Shown: positions 33,459 to 44,272 of the stretch, in pieces
Position numbering within the stretch: position 1 is the first letter of the stretch
Layout: each line of letters begins with the position of its first letter
Assembly: GCA_037447655.1 (NCBI GenBank)
Contig: JBBHKE010001612.1
Span: 313,903 to 377,902, forward strand
DNA length: 64,000 nt
Direction: 5' to 3'
DNA from: Zygnema cylindricum
Taxonomy: Eukaryota; Streptophyta; Zygnematophyceae; Zygnematales; Zygnemataceae
Program-made: the position numbers and the translations under genes
The notes under the pieces: generated by a model
Databases searched by the model: none
What the model saw: the letters and a program-made list of their open reading frames with translations, nothing else
What the model was told of the DNA's origin: nothing

Positions 33459-36400
33459 TTAAGTGACAATGTGGTAGCTAGTCCGTTTATATATTTTTCG
33501 TTTCTTTTTCTTTTTCTTTTTCTTTGTTTCTTTGTTTCTTGTTTTCGTTCTTTGTTTTCTTTCCTTTTTTTTCTCATTTTTTTTTTCTTTTTTTTCGTTT
33601 CCTTTGAAGTGAAAATGTTATTTTTATGCGACGAGATTTGTTAACTCTTGATGGCAAATAAAAAAACTCTTCATTTTTTATTTATTTTTCCCTGATTTTT
33701 TTTCATCCATTCATTCTCTCTCCTTCTCCCTCTTTCTTCTTCTCTCCCTCCGTCACTTCCTCTCTTTCTCTCTCTCCCTCTCCATATCCCTCTCTCCCTC
33801 GTTCTTCTTCTCTCCCTCTGTCACTTCCTCTCTTTCCCTCCCTCCCTCCCTCCCTCCCTCCCTCCCTCCTTCTCTCCCTCTCTCCCTCTCTCCCTCTCTC
33901 CCTCTCTCCCTCTCACTTAGAGTATGGTTTTTTTGTCCACCGAAACCACCAAGAAATAAAATAAAAACAAAACCGATTCCCCCTCCCTTCCCCCTCTCTT
34001 TCTCCTCTCTTCCCCCTCTCTTCCCCCTCCCTTCCCCCTCTCTTCTCCCTCCCTTCTCTCTCCCTCTTTTTTCCGTACAGTTGTACGATATAGTATGTAT
34101 TTCCCCCCGAAACCATCTTGTTTTCACTCCCCTCCTTGCCGCTACATGTGTCGGAACGCTCGAATTCCGTTCCGTTGCGGAACCCGTGGAGGGAATACAA
34201 CCGAATTTGTCTTATTCTCCTGACAGTCATTTTTTTTTGGCCAAGTGTACGGGAATTTGTACGGATAGCCACGAGGTGAGCGGGGTGTGCACGTGATTTT
34301 TGGGAAATTTTGGAGAATTCGGTGAATTCAGATTCGAATGAAATTTTGGTCAATTTTGGTCGAAGTTTGGTCAAATTTTAGTAGGATTTTTGTGAGTTTT
34401 GGTCGAATTTCTTGTATTTTAGTCGAATTTTGGTCGATAATTTGTGAATTTTAGTTGATTTTTTGTGAATTTCAGTAGAATTTTGGTCGAATTTTAGTGA
34501 ATTTTGGTTTGAATTCCAATGAATTTTGGTTCAATTTTGACCATTTAGTCTTGAATTTGAAGGTGAAATGTGAGGTGGACGACGGAATCCATGCGGATGA
34601 TAACGGTTTTCCGTTCCGTGTTTCGTACGATAAGCTGGTGATAGCCTCGGGAGCCGAAGCCTCGACTTTTGGAATAAAGGGAGTGAGGGAGAATGCAATT
34701 TTTTTAAGGGAAGTGAGAGACGCCCAAGCGATTCGAAGGAAAATTTTGACAAATCTTATGAAATCCGATATTCCAGGTGGGTATAATATTAAAAAACCGT
34801 ACAGTATTAAGGAAAATGGAGAAATTGTTGGAGGAAAACGGGCAAAGAGAGGGACTTATTGCGGTTATGGGAGAGGAGGTAGGGAGAGAAGGAGAGGAAG
34901 GTGAAGAGTGATGAAGGAGAGAGAGGGAGAGAAAGATGGATTTGATGTTTATGTACCCAAATTTCTCGAATTTATCTTTTTCCCCAAAAGAAAAAAAGTA
35001 ATTCCAAAAAATTACTTGGATTCCCAAAAATTATACATGGGATTTGAAATTCATTTTTTTCTTGAAAATACAAAATAAAAACTACTTGTGCACTAAATCC
35101 ACACCGAACTCGCACTAAACCCACACTAAATCCTGTGCAAGATAGCCTCCTCCGGTGTGTGGCAGTGGGAGGACATCCACACTAAATCAAAACCCACACT
35201 AATTCCACACTAAATCCTTACTAAAACTTTCTAAATCCGTTCTATATCCGCATTGAATCCATACTACGGACTAAATCCGTACTACAATTATACTAAAACC
35301 GCACAAATTCATACTAATCCGCACTAAATCTTGTGCAGGTTTGCCTTCTGAGGAACAAAAACGACTGGTCCACTGTGTAGTAGTGGGAGGAGGCCCCACC
35401 GGAGTCGAATTTAGTGGGGAATTGAGCGATTTTATTCGACGTGATGTGACAAGCAAATACGCACATGTGAAAGATCTCGTCCGAGTCACACTAATTGAGG
35501 TGAGTTGACCAGCGTTGACTTTGAGCTGACTTTTGGTTTGACAGCAGTTGACTCGCGTGGGACCGACTGAGATTTCCTTGATTTGGTCAGATTTGAGTTT
35601 GAGTGACTTAGTTTGACTTTCATTGACTTTATTTTGAATCACATTGACTCGATTTGACCTGAGTTGACTCCGGTTAGTTATTTATCCGGTTTTAAATTTG
35701 AGAGGAAAGGAAAAAACAAAAAAAGGAGAGGAGAGGAAGGAATGGGGGGGAGATTGTTTTTTTTTAAGTGTTATGGTCTGATGTCAAATTATGGTTTTTT
35801 TTTTCGGCAGGCGAACGAAATTTTGTCTTCATTTGATGTCGGACTTCGACAATATGCCACTCGACAGCTACAGAGGGTATTTTTTTATTATTATTATTAC
35901 TTTTTTTTTTTTTTTTTTTACTTTTTTTTTTTTAATGGGGTTTTGAAAAAAAAAATGTAGTTTCAGAAATAAAAAGTAATAAAAGGTTAAACTGGTTAAT
36001 GTAATTTCTAATCAATGTGGCGATATGAATCATTTTTAGTCCCTTAGGTGTTGAAAATGGTTTACTAAAATTAAAATTATTTTTATGTTTTCTTCTATTA
36101 TAGTTTTTCATGTTTTTGCCCTTTTTCTTTACTTCTTTTTTTTTTTTTTTTTTTTCAGTCGAGAGTTTGCTTAGATCACAAAATGGTCCGCGTAGATTTA
36201 TTTTTTTCCAGTCAGGAGTTCGTTTAGTTGACGGAACTGTCCGAAGTTTTTATTTCTTTTAAATAAGTTTTTTTTATTTCTTTTCTTGTTTTTGCAGTCG
36301 GGAGTTCGTTTAGTTCACGGAATGGTCCACGAAGTTAAACCGGATAAACTAATTCTAAACGATGGGAGTGAGGTTCCATATGGGGTATTAGTGTGGTCTA

Positions 36401-36467
36401 CAGGTGTAGGTCCCTCTCAATTTGTCAGATCATTACCTTTTCAAAAATCACCCGGAGGAAGGTAAAG

Positions 36468-36546
<79 letters not shown>

Positions 36547-37851
36547 CCCTCTCTCTCCCTCTCTTTTCACTTTTGTTTTCTTTTCTGGTGATTTGGTTTC
36601 ACACCAGAATTGGTGTGGACGAGTTGCTCCGAGTGCCAGAAGTCGAGGATGTTTTTGCCATCGGAGACTGCTCCGGATATTTGGAGTCCACAGGAAAATC
36701 CGTACTTCCGGCTTTAGCCCAGGTAAACGTTGACTTTATTTGAGTTGTAGAAAGAAAAAAACTTCTAAACGAAGTCTAGTAGAGACAGTAAAAAGTAGAC
36801 AGTAGTCTTTGCTTTGTCTTGTCATTGTAGTCTATTTGTTTTGTAAGCTTCTTGTAAAAAAAAAAATGAATTCTGAGTAGGTTTTCTAAATTTGAAGGTT
36901 TGAAGGTTATCTTTGAGTTTGTCAGAAACTGTTTGGTTTGTTGCTAGAATGTCGTATTTTTTCTTGTACGAAGAGAGGAGAGAGAGAGGGATAGGGAGAG
37001 GAAGAGAGAGAAGAAGAAGGAGAGGGAGAAGGAGAGATGGCAAATCTCTATGCCAATAAGAATGTGGAGGGTGGGAGGACAGGTGGCGGAACGGGAAGGA
37101 AAATATCTCGCGAGATTGATGAACGCGATTGGTCGAGCCGGAGGGAGTCGGGCGGGCACATGGGAAAAAATTAAGGAAAAAGAAAAAATGGACCCTTTTG
37201 TATATCGACATTTAGGGAGTATGGCCACAGTAGGACGATATAAAGCTTTGGTGGATTTACGGCAAAGCAAGGTTTTTACATAATTCTCTCTCCCTCCCTC
37301 CCTCCCTCTCTCCCTCCCTCTTTTTCTTTCCTATATATAAAAAAAAAAATCATAAATTTTTCATTAGTATTGATGGGTTCCTGTTTTCCATTTTTTATAT
37401 TTATTATTTACACTAAACTTTTTTTTTTTTTTGGTTTATTTTTTTCGGAGCCTCAAGAGATTTGCTTATCTTTTTTCATTTACATTTTTATTCTATTTTT
37501 TATGGGAGACTATCGATTGATTCACTTCTCCATTTTTCATTTTTCATTCTTATAGTTATTATTTATACTAAACTTCTTTGTTTTTTTTATTTATTTAGGA
37601 GACTCGAGGGAATCCCATTTTTCACTTTTCATTCTTTATAGTTATTGTTTTTACTAACTTATTTTTTTCTTTTTTCTTTTTTTTTTGGTTTTCTTTAGGA
37701 GGCTCGAGGGATCTCCATTACCGGATTTATAAGTTGGTTAATTTGGCGTTCGGCTTATCTCACTCGAGTGGTCAGTTGGAGAAATCGACTTTATGTCGCT
37801 TTTAATTGGCTCACAACTTTCATTTTCGGTCGCGACGTTTCTCGAATTTAA
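32546..37851 (+). CDS. Alternative NAD(P)H dehydrogenase (NDA type), mitochondrial
   Basis: Nine exons with consistent phases: 32546-33136, 34081-34275, 34563-34776, 35339-35499, 35811-35876, 36298-36461, 36608-36722, 37083-37271, 37699-37851 (615 residues). It is a type II rotenone-insensitive enzyme that oxidises NADH and reduces ubiquinone at the inner mitochondrial membrane without pumping protons. The first Rossmann motif reads [12 protein letters not shown] (third Gly replaced by Ala). The second is [16 protein letters not shown], followed by VTLIEA, whose Glu favours [13 protein letters not shown] is the FAD-binding part. The C-terminus FGRDVSRI ends in SRI, the peroxisomal signal-like tail of plant NDA proteins. 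The first 160 residues are Phe/Ser/Lys-rich and longer than usual; MFRVSRK was chosen as a presequence-like start, but an in-frame ATG lies at 32411. No EF-hand is present, unlike NDB types. Confidence 0.88.
33372..33457. repeat. 86-nt poly-T in NDA intron 1
   Basis: An uninterrupted T run lies inside intron 1. It is flanked by two copies of a segment beginning GTGGTAGCTAGTCCGTTTA (33280 and 33472). The length may be affected by assembly. Confidence 0.8.
34276..34562 (+). repeat. NDA intron 2, built of GAATTTTGGTC-like repeats
   Basis: Nearly the whole intron is a degenerate array of the 10-12-mer GAATTTTGGTCG and variants (GAATTTTAGTG, CAATTTTGGTC). The acceptor (TTTGAAG) lacks a pyrimidine tract. 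Confidence 0.65.
35080..35338 (+). repeat. NDA intron 3: CACTAAATCC array and exon 4 edge copy
   Basis: The second half of the intron is made of ACACTAAATCC-like words. At about 35133-35184 it contains a decayed copy of the acceptor and start of exon 4: AAATCCTGTGCAAGATAGCC, then GTGTGTGGCAGTGGGAGGA, against AAATCTTGTGCAGGTTTGCC and CTGTGTAGTAGTGGGAGGA at the true junction. About 20 bp are missing inside the copy. Confidence 0.65.
36158..36248 (+). repeat. Two decayed copies of NDA exon 6 start in intron 5
   Basis: Copy A (about 36158-36194) follows TTTTTTCAG and would read [12 protein letters not shown]. Copy B (about 36212-36248) follows TTTTTCCAG or its shifted form and would read [12 protein letters not shown]. 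The true exon begins at 36298 and reads [13 protein letters not shown]. Each copy includes a pyrimidine tract and an AG acceptor. Confidence 0.75.
36470..36542. repeat. (CT)36 microsatellite at start of NDA intron 6
   Basis: A pure CT run begins about eight bases after the donor site of exon 6. Confidence 0.9.
37384..37698 (+). repeat. Repeated copies of exon 9 acceptor region in NDA intron 8
   Basis: A unit consisting of TTATTATTTACACTAAACTT-like sequence, a T-rich stretch and an exon-edge-like end is repeated. The ends are CGGAGCCTCAAGAGATTTG (about 37446), GGGAGACTATCGATTGATT (about 37504) and TTAGGAGACTCGAGGGAATC (about 37597), against the real TTAGGAGGCTCGAGGGATCT at 37695. Confidence 0.65.
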
Positions 37852-38305
37852 TTCGATTTCCTTTTTTTATGTACTTTGGAAAACTGTTTTCTCGGATTTA
37901 ATTTGGTTTTACTTTTTTTCTGTAAATTGGAAAATGGTTTCTCAAATATAACTCAATTTCCTTTTTTTTCCGTACGTCAAAAAACGGTTTCTCAAATTTA
38001 ATTCGATTTCCTTTTTTTCTGTACGTTGAAGAACGGTACGGTCTTTCGGGTTTAATTAGATTTTACTTTTTTTCGTACATTGGAAAACCGTTTTCTCGGA
38101 TTGAATTCGGTTTTACTTTTTTCCGTACGTCAAAAAACGGTTTCTTCTTAGTTTGGTTTACTTTTTTTTCGTATGTCAAAGAACGGGTTCTTGTAATCAA
38201 TTCGGTTTTTACTCTTTTCCCGTACGTTTGACATTGGTTTTTCGAATTTAATTCGGTTGTACCTTTTTTCCGCACGTCAAAAAACGGTTTCTTGAACCTT
38301 CTGCA
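37840..38305 (+). repeat. Tandem array starting in the NDA stop region
   Basis: A unit of about 55-65 bp, TTCTCGAATTTAATTCGATT then C2T7-like DNA, CGTACGTCAAAAAACGG, is repeated about eight times with substitutions. The first unit begins in the last codons (TCTCGAATTTAA, where TAA is the stop), so the array appears to have grown from the end of the coding region. It probably lies in the 3' UTR. Confidence 0.7.
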
Positions 38306-40627
38306 ACTTTCTTTTTTTTGTAAAAAAGGTGAAAAGGACAAATATACAAAGCAAGGAACGAAGGAAACGGATCTATCCGGGTTAAGTCAAAACAAAAAAA
38401 AACATTTTTTTCTCTTTCTTTTTTTTTTCAAAAATTTTCAGAAGGTTTGTTTTTAGATAGTAGTTTTTTCTCATTCACAATTTCACAAGTATGGTTGTCT
38501 TTTTTCCTTTTTTTTTTTTTTTGGTGTATGCTTGATAAAAAGAAAAGGAAGAAGGGAGAATCAGTGAAAAAATATATGTTCTGTGCAAAACCCAAAAATG
38601 AAAAAAATAGAAGGACGAGGTTATAAGATAGTTCACAATCGATGAAATTAGTATATTTCTCCCTCGTTTTTTTCTCCCAAGGCTTTCATTTTGTATAGTT
38701 TTTTTTTCTCCTTTTTCAATGAGGCGGCTTCAAAAATTTAACCGGTATTTTAAGAGTGTAACGGCAATTGTGTTATGTTTTTCTGTTTATATTTATTGTT
38801 TGTCAATTTCGTTTTATTTTTCCTTTTTTTTTGTTTTTTTGGCTGCGGACAAAGTAGTTCAAGTAGAATGTATGATGCGGGTGATTTTTGCACATTGTGT
38901 ATTGCCATTAGTGTTCACGTTTGTCCCGACACTTAAAACATGTTTTCTCCGTGCACACTTACAGGATTGCCAATTCGATAGTTATGATTGACAAGCCAAG
39001 ATTCTCATTGTTTGGTTGGCGGTCTCCAACCAAGAACCCAGGAGAAAAAATGTTTTAAGTGGCGGAAAACACAGGAACACTAATAGAGAAACACTGTGTA
39101 CTGTCCTCGATACATGAAGGGAAACTAGCGTCACTAATAAAATATAAAGCAAATTGGCCGGAGTATATAAAAAACGTGTTATCCATAGCATATACAATAG
39201 TGATAGGAAAACTGTACAAGCAATTGTAACTAATGTGTATACACGATTCGTCCTACTGTTTTGCAATGCAACAAGATCAACGTTACCATGAAACACCCCA
39301 CGGACCAACTCATTCCGTGTGCGTAGGATATATTATCACGACGAGGCATTTAAGAATTAGCCCATTTATTATATTGGATGAAGAATCATAGGTATACATT
39401 TCATTATAATGGGAAATTGCCTCTCTTTATGGCAGATGTCCTTTAACACTTCTCATGCTTGCTTTCTTTTCGAGGATTGGTTTCGGAGCATATTTACTAT
39501 CTACATCTACCACAATTGTTCTTACTCTGTGTTTCAACGCTTTAAGTTCGCCACCGTCCTTCGATTGACATGTGGCCCCCCTCATTTGTCACAACTCTGC
39601 TCTCTAGTTATCTCATTCATTATGCTATTGCGTTTGACAATGCCCATTCAATTCATTTCCCTTAAAAGGAAGTTATGTAAGCACCATAACATTGTTCTAA
39701 ACTTTGTTATGACTTTTTTTTCTATGAAGTGGGTTAACTTGCTCAATGCGAAATTTCAAATATGTCACTTCGCGTTAGATGATATTGTTTAGCTAAATGG
39801 TACTTGTCATTTTTAAAGACATTGTTTAGCAAACCTTGCCTTTATTATTGTTGTGCCTCAGGGCAGTTGGCATGATGGTGATGCATGTGACGCCGATAAG
39901 AATAAAAAGTGAGAGTATACACGTCGTGACCCTCTATATGATTTTGTTCCAATGTCGGTCAGGATGTTTGGATGTTTGAGCGTTGCTTTTACAAGGTTGG
40001 TTGACATTATTTCAAGTGGAGAGACAGTTGGAGCCCACCTTGTTCTGTTTTATTCGTAACTCTATAACATGGGAAAAAATTCATAGCTAATCGACCGGTT
40101 ATTGGAATGATAGGTCATCGACGTGTTCAAGATTTCCCTCATCATGCTCCACCGAGCTTGGGGGACTTACATGGCTCGGTCAGGGTGTCTTATGTGTGTT
40201 GGAGGTTTTTTACATGTTTTAAGCCCTCAATTTTGCCGTTGTATCAATGATTGTTGTTCTAGTTAGCGTCTTTTGTTCGTTTTATTGTTTGCGCGTTAGT
40301 TTTTTCCACCTTGTTTTCTCTTTCTAGTGTGTTTGTTTGGCTTTTCCTTTCTTCCCTCTCCATGTACGTAAATAATTTTAGCAAACTGAATAAAAAAGCG
40401 CGATGGTAAACCATCTTGAGTTCCACATGTACAAATGGGGTGGCATGGCCAAAACTGAATAACTACAAGCAGGGCAAAAAAAAACAAAGAAAAGCAACGT
40501 GAACACATAAAAATGGCGCAGAAAACAAAGGTACTCAAACCCAAAAAGTAAAGAACGGCAAACCATCCGTTATTATTATTATTATTATTTACAGTTTTAC
40601 ACGCATCTGATTTGGGTTTCTAATTAG
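38306..40627. other. Intergenic with MITE copy and unassigned frames
   Basis: 38893-39105 is a diverged copy of the ACCGTGAATCG short MITE (TTAAAACATGTTTTCTCCGT and its inverted partner near 39040-39060). A 127-codon plus-strand open frame at 39409-39792 has no recognised domain. The stretch 39350-40230 resembles 29570-30600 in composition but I found no shared motif. No RNA gene was recognised. Confidence 0.4.
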
Positions 40628-41513
40628 TAGTGTTGTGTATCGGTAAAAAAATTATCGCCATAACACCGATATCGATAGTTATCGGTTATCGAACGGTCAG
40701 CGGTCCCGATATATTTGTACTTTCTGTACTTTCTGTCCGGAGTGCTTCCTGTCCGGTAAACTGAACGGTAAATTTACGAGAAATGTACGGTTTTTTACGG
40801 GAAATGTACGGAATTTGACAAAAAAATATGTTGCGCTTTGTAGTACTTTTTAGGCGGTTAACTGAACATAAAATTTATGGGAACGTACGGAATTTTACTG
40901 ATAAACTGATTATCATGGAACGGTAAAAAGACGGCGGACACAAAGTACAACGGATGCAAAATAGCATTATGCGCGCCGCCGGTATCGAACGGACGACATT
41001 CAATGAGAAAATATGAGCGGACAGTCAGCGTGAGCGCCGACATCTCGGAATGGCTTTTTTGACGGCTTTTGCCAAAGAAGCCGACGGATTGACACGTGGC
41101 AGGTTTCCAGTGGATCCCAAAAAATAAAGGGACAAAGCCACGGCGTCGGATGTGAAAGGTACATCGTTTTAACTGGAGCCGTACTAAAGCCGTACACATC
41201 TTATGCCGGCTACTGTACTTTCGGCTTGTACAAATGATCTGATTGGTAGGTACCTCAGGGGTTGTGAGTAGGGCGCGTCGGGGGAATAAGACGTACAGTT
41301 GAGTGTACATGCCGTACATTTATCTGTACGGCTCGTACAGTTATCGCCGATAGTTATCGTTATCGGCATTATCGCCGATAAGTAGCCGATATTATCGGCT
41401 ACTTATCGGCGATAAGACCGATAGCGATATATCGTAACAATATATCGATTATCGGGTCCCCGAAAAATGGCCCATATCGGTTATCGGCAAATCCTTACCG
41501 ATACACAACACTA
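40628..41513. mobile_element. hAT-like non-autonomous element, 8-bp TSD
   Basis: The ends TAGTGTTGTGTATCGGTA and TACCGATACACAACACTA are perfect inverted repeats, and CTAATTAG is duplicated exactly at 40620-40627 and 41514-41521. TAGTG fits the hAT YARNG terminal consensus. The interior is rich in TATCG and GTACGG words and has no transposase. Confidence 0.85.
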
Positions 41514-41667
41514 CTAATTAGTATGATGACGAATTGACGATGATGGATGTTTTTGTCGACGATGGTTCTAAATTATCTTCGGGATCGAATCGGCATATCG
41601 AACAGTTTGTTTGGATGCTAAATGCGCTTTTCCCGACTTCCGTTTTCCACGCTGCATATTAACAGGG

Positions 41668-42479
41668 CAGAGGTCGCAAAAGTAAAAAAAAATCATACCC
41701 GAAACCGACCGTTTTTTTTTTTTCAAAATCTGAGTAACCGACGCCCGACCGAGTTTTGTCACGCTCCAAAATTGTTAACCGTTAACCGACCGTCGTTTAC
41801 GAAAAAAAAAATTAACCGAATCTTGATTTTTCGTGACTAACCGTGCCCGCCCGTAACCGAAAAAGTACAAAATTAATCAATGTACGACGGAATAAGCCAA
41901 TAATTACGATTTGTCGCGTTCCTTGAGATTTGCGAACTGAATAGTGTTACTACCGTGTCAGATTTGCGACGCTTTGTCGCGTTCCCTAAGATTTGCGAAA
42001 TGAATAGTGTACTACTGTGTCAGATTTGCGACGCTTTGTCGCGTTGGCTAAGATTTGCGAAATGAATATTGACTACCGTCTCAGATTTGAGACGCTTTGT
42101 CGCTTTCCCTAAGATTTTCGAAATGAATAGTGTTCTATCGTGTCAGATTTCCGACGCTTTGTCGCGTTCCCTTTGATTTGCGAAATAAATAGCTTACTAC
42201 AGTACCGTGTCAGATTTGCGACGCTAATCATGATGCCACTTACTTCCACGATACCAAAAGTACAAAGAACAATAATGTTGGAAAAAAAAAGTACAAAATT
42301 TTCATTTTTTTTGGTTTTTTGTTTGACCGACCGTAACTGACCGTTTTTTCTTTTCCTGTTGAGTTAACCGACCGTAACCGCCCGACCCCCAAAATTTGGC
42401 AACCGAATCCGTTCCGGATCCGGCGCGGGCGGTCGGTTAACGGTCGGTCACGGTTTCGGTTGACCGTTTGCGACCTCTG
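41668..42479. mobile_element. hAT-like non-autonomous element, 8-bp TSD
   Basis: The ends CAGAGGTCGCAAA and TTTGCGACCTCTG are inverted, and TAACAGGG is duplicated exactly at 41660-41667 and 42480-42487. Both subterminal regions carry many TTAACCGACCG/CGGTCGGTTAA words, likely transposase-binding sites. The centre is a 62-bp tandem repeat. No coding capacity. Confidence 0.85.
41908..42226. repeat. 62-bp tandem repeat, five units
   Basis: The unit runs from TTTGTCGCGTTCCCTAAG through ATTTGCGAAATGAATAGTG to GTGTCAGATTTGCGACGC. Five units with substitutions sit in the middle of the hAT-like element. Confidence 0.85.
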
Positions 42480-42612
42480 TAACAGGGTGCGTGGCCCTGA
42501 CAAAATATCTACAGTACGTCTGACTGGCCGGTAATATGGTTAGGAACACTATAATTCAGACACCATTGCGCCGACTTTTCTTGGTTTTCTGGTTCTACGT
42601 TAATGTGCCATA

Positions 42613-42834
42613 ACCGTGAATCGTAATTAGCGTTAATAACTTTTTAGCCACTGAAAACATATTTTATCCGTACATATTTGTCGAATTTTGATTTTTCAAT
42701 TTAAGACCGCCATTCGTAAGCTGAGAATCTTACCTTTCAATTGCAACCGTCAGATCCACAATCCGACATATGTGTACGGAGAAAATATGTTCTAAGAGGC
42801 AAAAAAAACATTAACGCTAATTACGATTCACGGT
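42613..42834. mobile_element. Short MITE, ACCGTGAATCG ends, 222 bp
   Basis: The arms ACCGTGAATCGTAATTAGCG and the reversed ACCGTGAATCGTAATTAGCG are identical inverted repeats. Inner blocks match 31620-31890 (GTACGGAGAAAATATGTT and its inverted partner). Confidence 0.75.
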
Positions 42835-43440
42835 TGACCTCACGTGGTCGTCCAGTTTTCTGATGCGGTAGAAGAGATCGAATCAATCAGTAACGGACGG
42901 CCGTACCGGTTATTAATGGAGCGTCTCTTTTGTCGTTTCTAGCTGCTATTGCTTCACTTTTGGCCGTTCGGTATTACTTCCGATAAGGTACATAACTGAC
43001 GTATGAGATAACTGTATCCGTTCCGCAGCCGAATCGGAATCTGGTACGACCTCCGAACAATTTGAGGTCCACGACCAATTTTCTTGACATGAAGTCCTTA
43101 ACAAATGCTTTTCATTTTTTTGGTCCAACCAGATTCACGTCCATTTATCTTTTTTGTCATAGCCACCGACTCTGCCAGCCTGTCTTTAGAGTCCATCGAG
43201 ATATATTTTTTGCAATCTGGGGAATATATCGTCGATTCTATTTTCTGAACGTTAGCGATCTTACTGCTCAGCTGAAGAAACCAGCCAACCGTCGGTCGCG
43301 ATTGGAAATAAAGGTTGCGCAGCAATCGCAAAACGTTCAGCGAGAATCCGACCATTCAGTGGACGACATTTGGTTTCTACTTATTGTAGGATCTAACTGC
43401 TGTCAACGTGTACCTTTGATCCAAATTGATTATATAGTCA
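42835..43440. other. Unassigned intergenic DNA
   Basis: A 132-codon plus-strand open frame (43062-43460) runs into the next TIR element and shows no known motif. I do not support a gene here. Confidence 0.35.
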
Positions 43441-43441
43441 A

Positions 43442-44150
43442 AGGGCGTGTCCCCATGTAACCGATATTTTGAAACGTTATTTTGGAATTTAGCGCTGATT
43501 TTACGGTGTACTTTCAAAGTGTGCCTATGTCAATCGTTACTTGCGCGTTCATTATTTTGAATATGTGGCAGTTGTACACGTCGCCAATACTTACGACACC
43601 TGTAGACGCCAACAAACTGCTGACATTTGTAGACGCCAACGACCTCGGAACAAACTGCGGACATTTGTACGCCGCAAAGAGCTCCTGACATACTGAGACA
43701 ATTGTCGACGCCGACTGTCATTTGTTGACGCCCACACGTGAACGACATAAGCAATCGCCTACGTTTACAAAATTACATTTGTAGACGCCCACAAGTGGAC
43801 AACATAAGCAAACGGACAAACAATTTTTTTTTCGTGTATTCTCCCAACTGCAAAAAAACAAATGAAAACTTTTGACGCGTGCAACCCAGGCTTTCTATTC
43901 GTCAATAGGGTAGTATTTCGATTAAAAGCAGGTCGCGATTTGATTTCAGTGCAAGTGTGAAGATGAGCTGGAAGTGGGTCGCGATGATAATACTGCCAAA
44001 TCACCGTACCTTTCAAGTTCCAAGATGACGCAAAATGTATTTGAGTTTTTGCCCATTTTTCGTACGGCGTAATATTTTCAAGTAGGAAGTCCCATTTTAT
44101 GTGTAAATGACGGAAAAAAACCCTTACTTGAACACATGAGGACACGCCCA
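43442..44150. mobile_element. TIR element, GGGCGTGTCCCCATGT family, 709 bp
   Basis: The left end GGGCGTGTCCCCATGTAA and the right end in reverse, GGGCGTGTCCTCATGTGT, are inverted. GTAGACGCCAAC-type words are clustered at 43570-43790. Part of the inside (43920-44100) recurs inverted at 54180-54400, within the related element at 54141. Confidence 0.65.
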
Positions 44151-44272
44151 AAGAGTCTTTATTGCAAAAATTGTGATGGTAAAACCATCTGTGTACAAAG
44201 AAATCAAACAGAAATAAATATTTGGAGACTACGAGAGTCACAGGAAAGTAAGGTACTCCGCGAATCGTTAGT

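Noticed and set aside
33266-33644. Poly-Phe and poly-Lys open frames
   Set aside because: Product of the 86-nt poly-T in NDA intron 1.
39409-39792. 127-codon open frame as a gene
   Set aside because: No domain, no splice or promoter context, and no coding bias that I can see.
43062-43460. 132-codon open frame as a gene
   Set aside because: It runs into the end of a TIR element and has no recognised motif.
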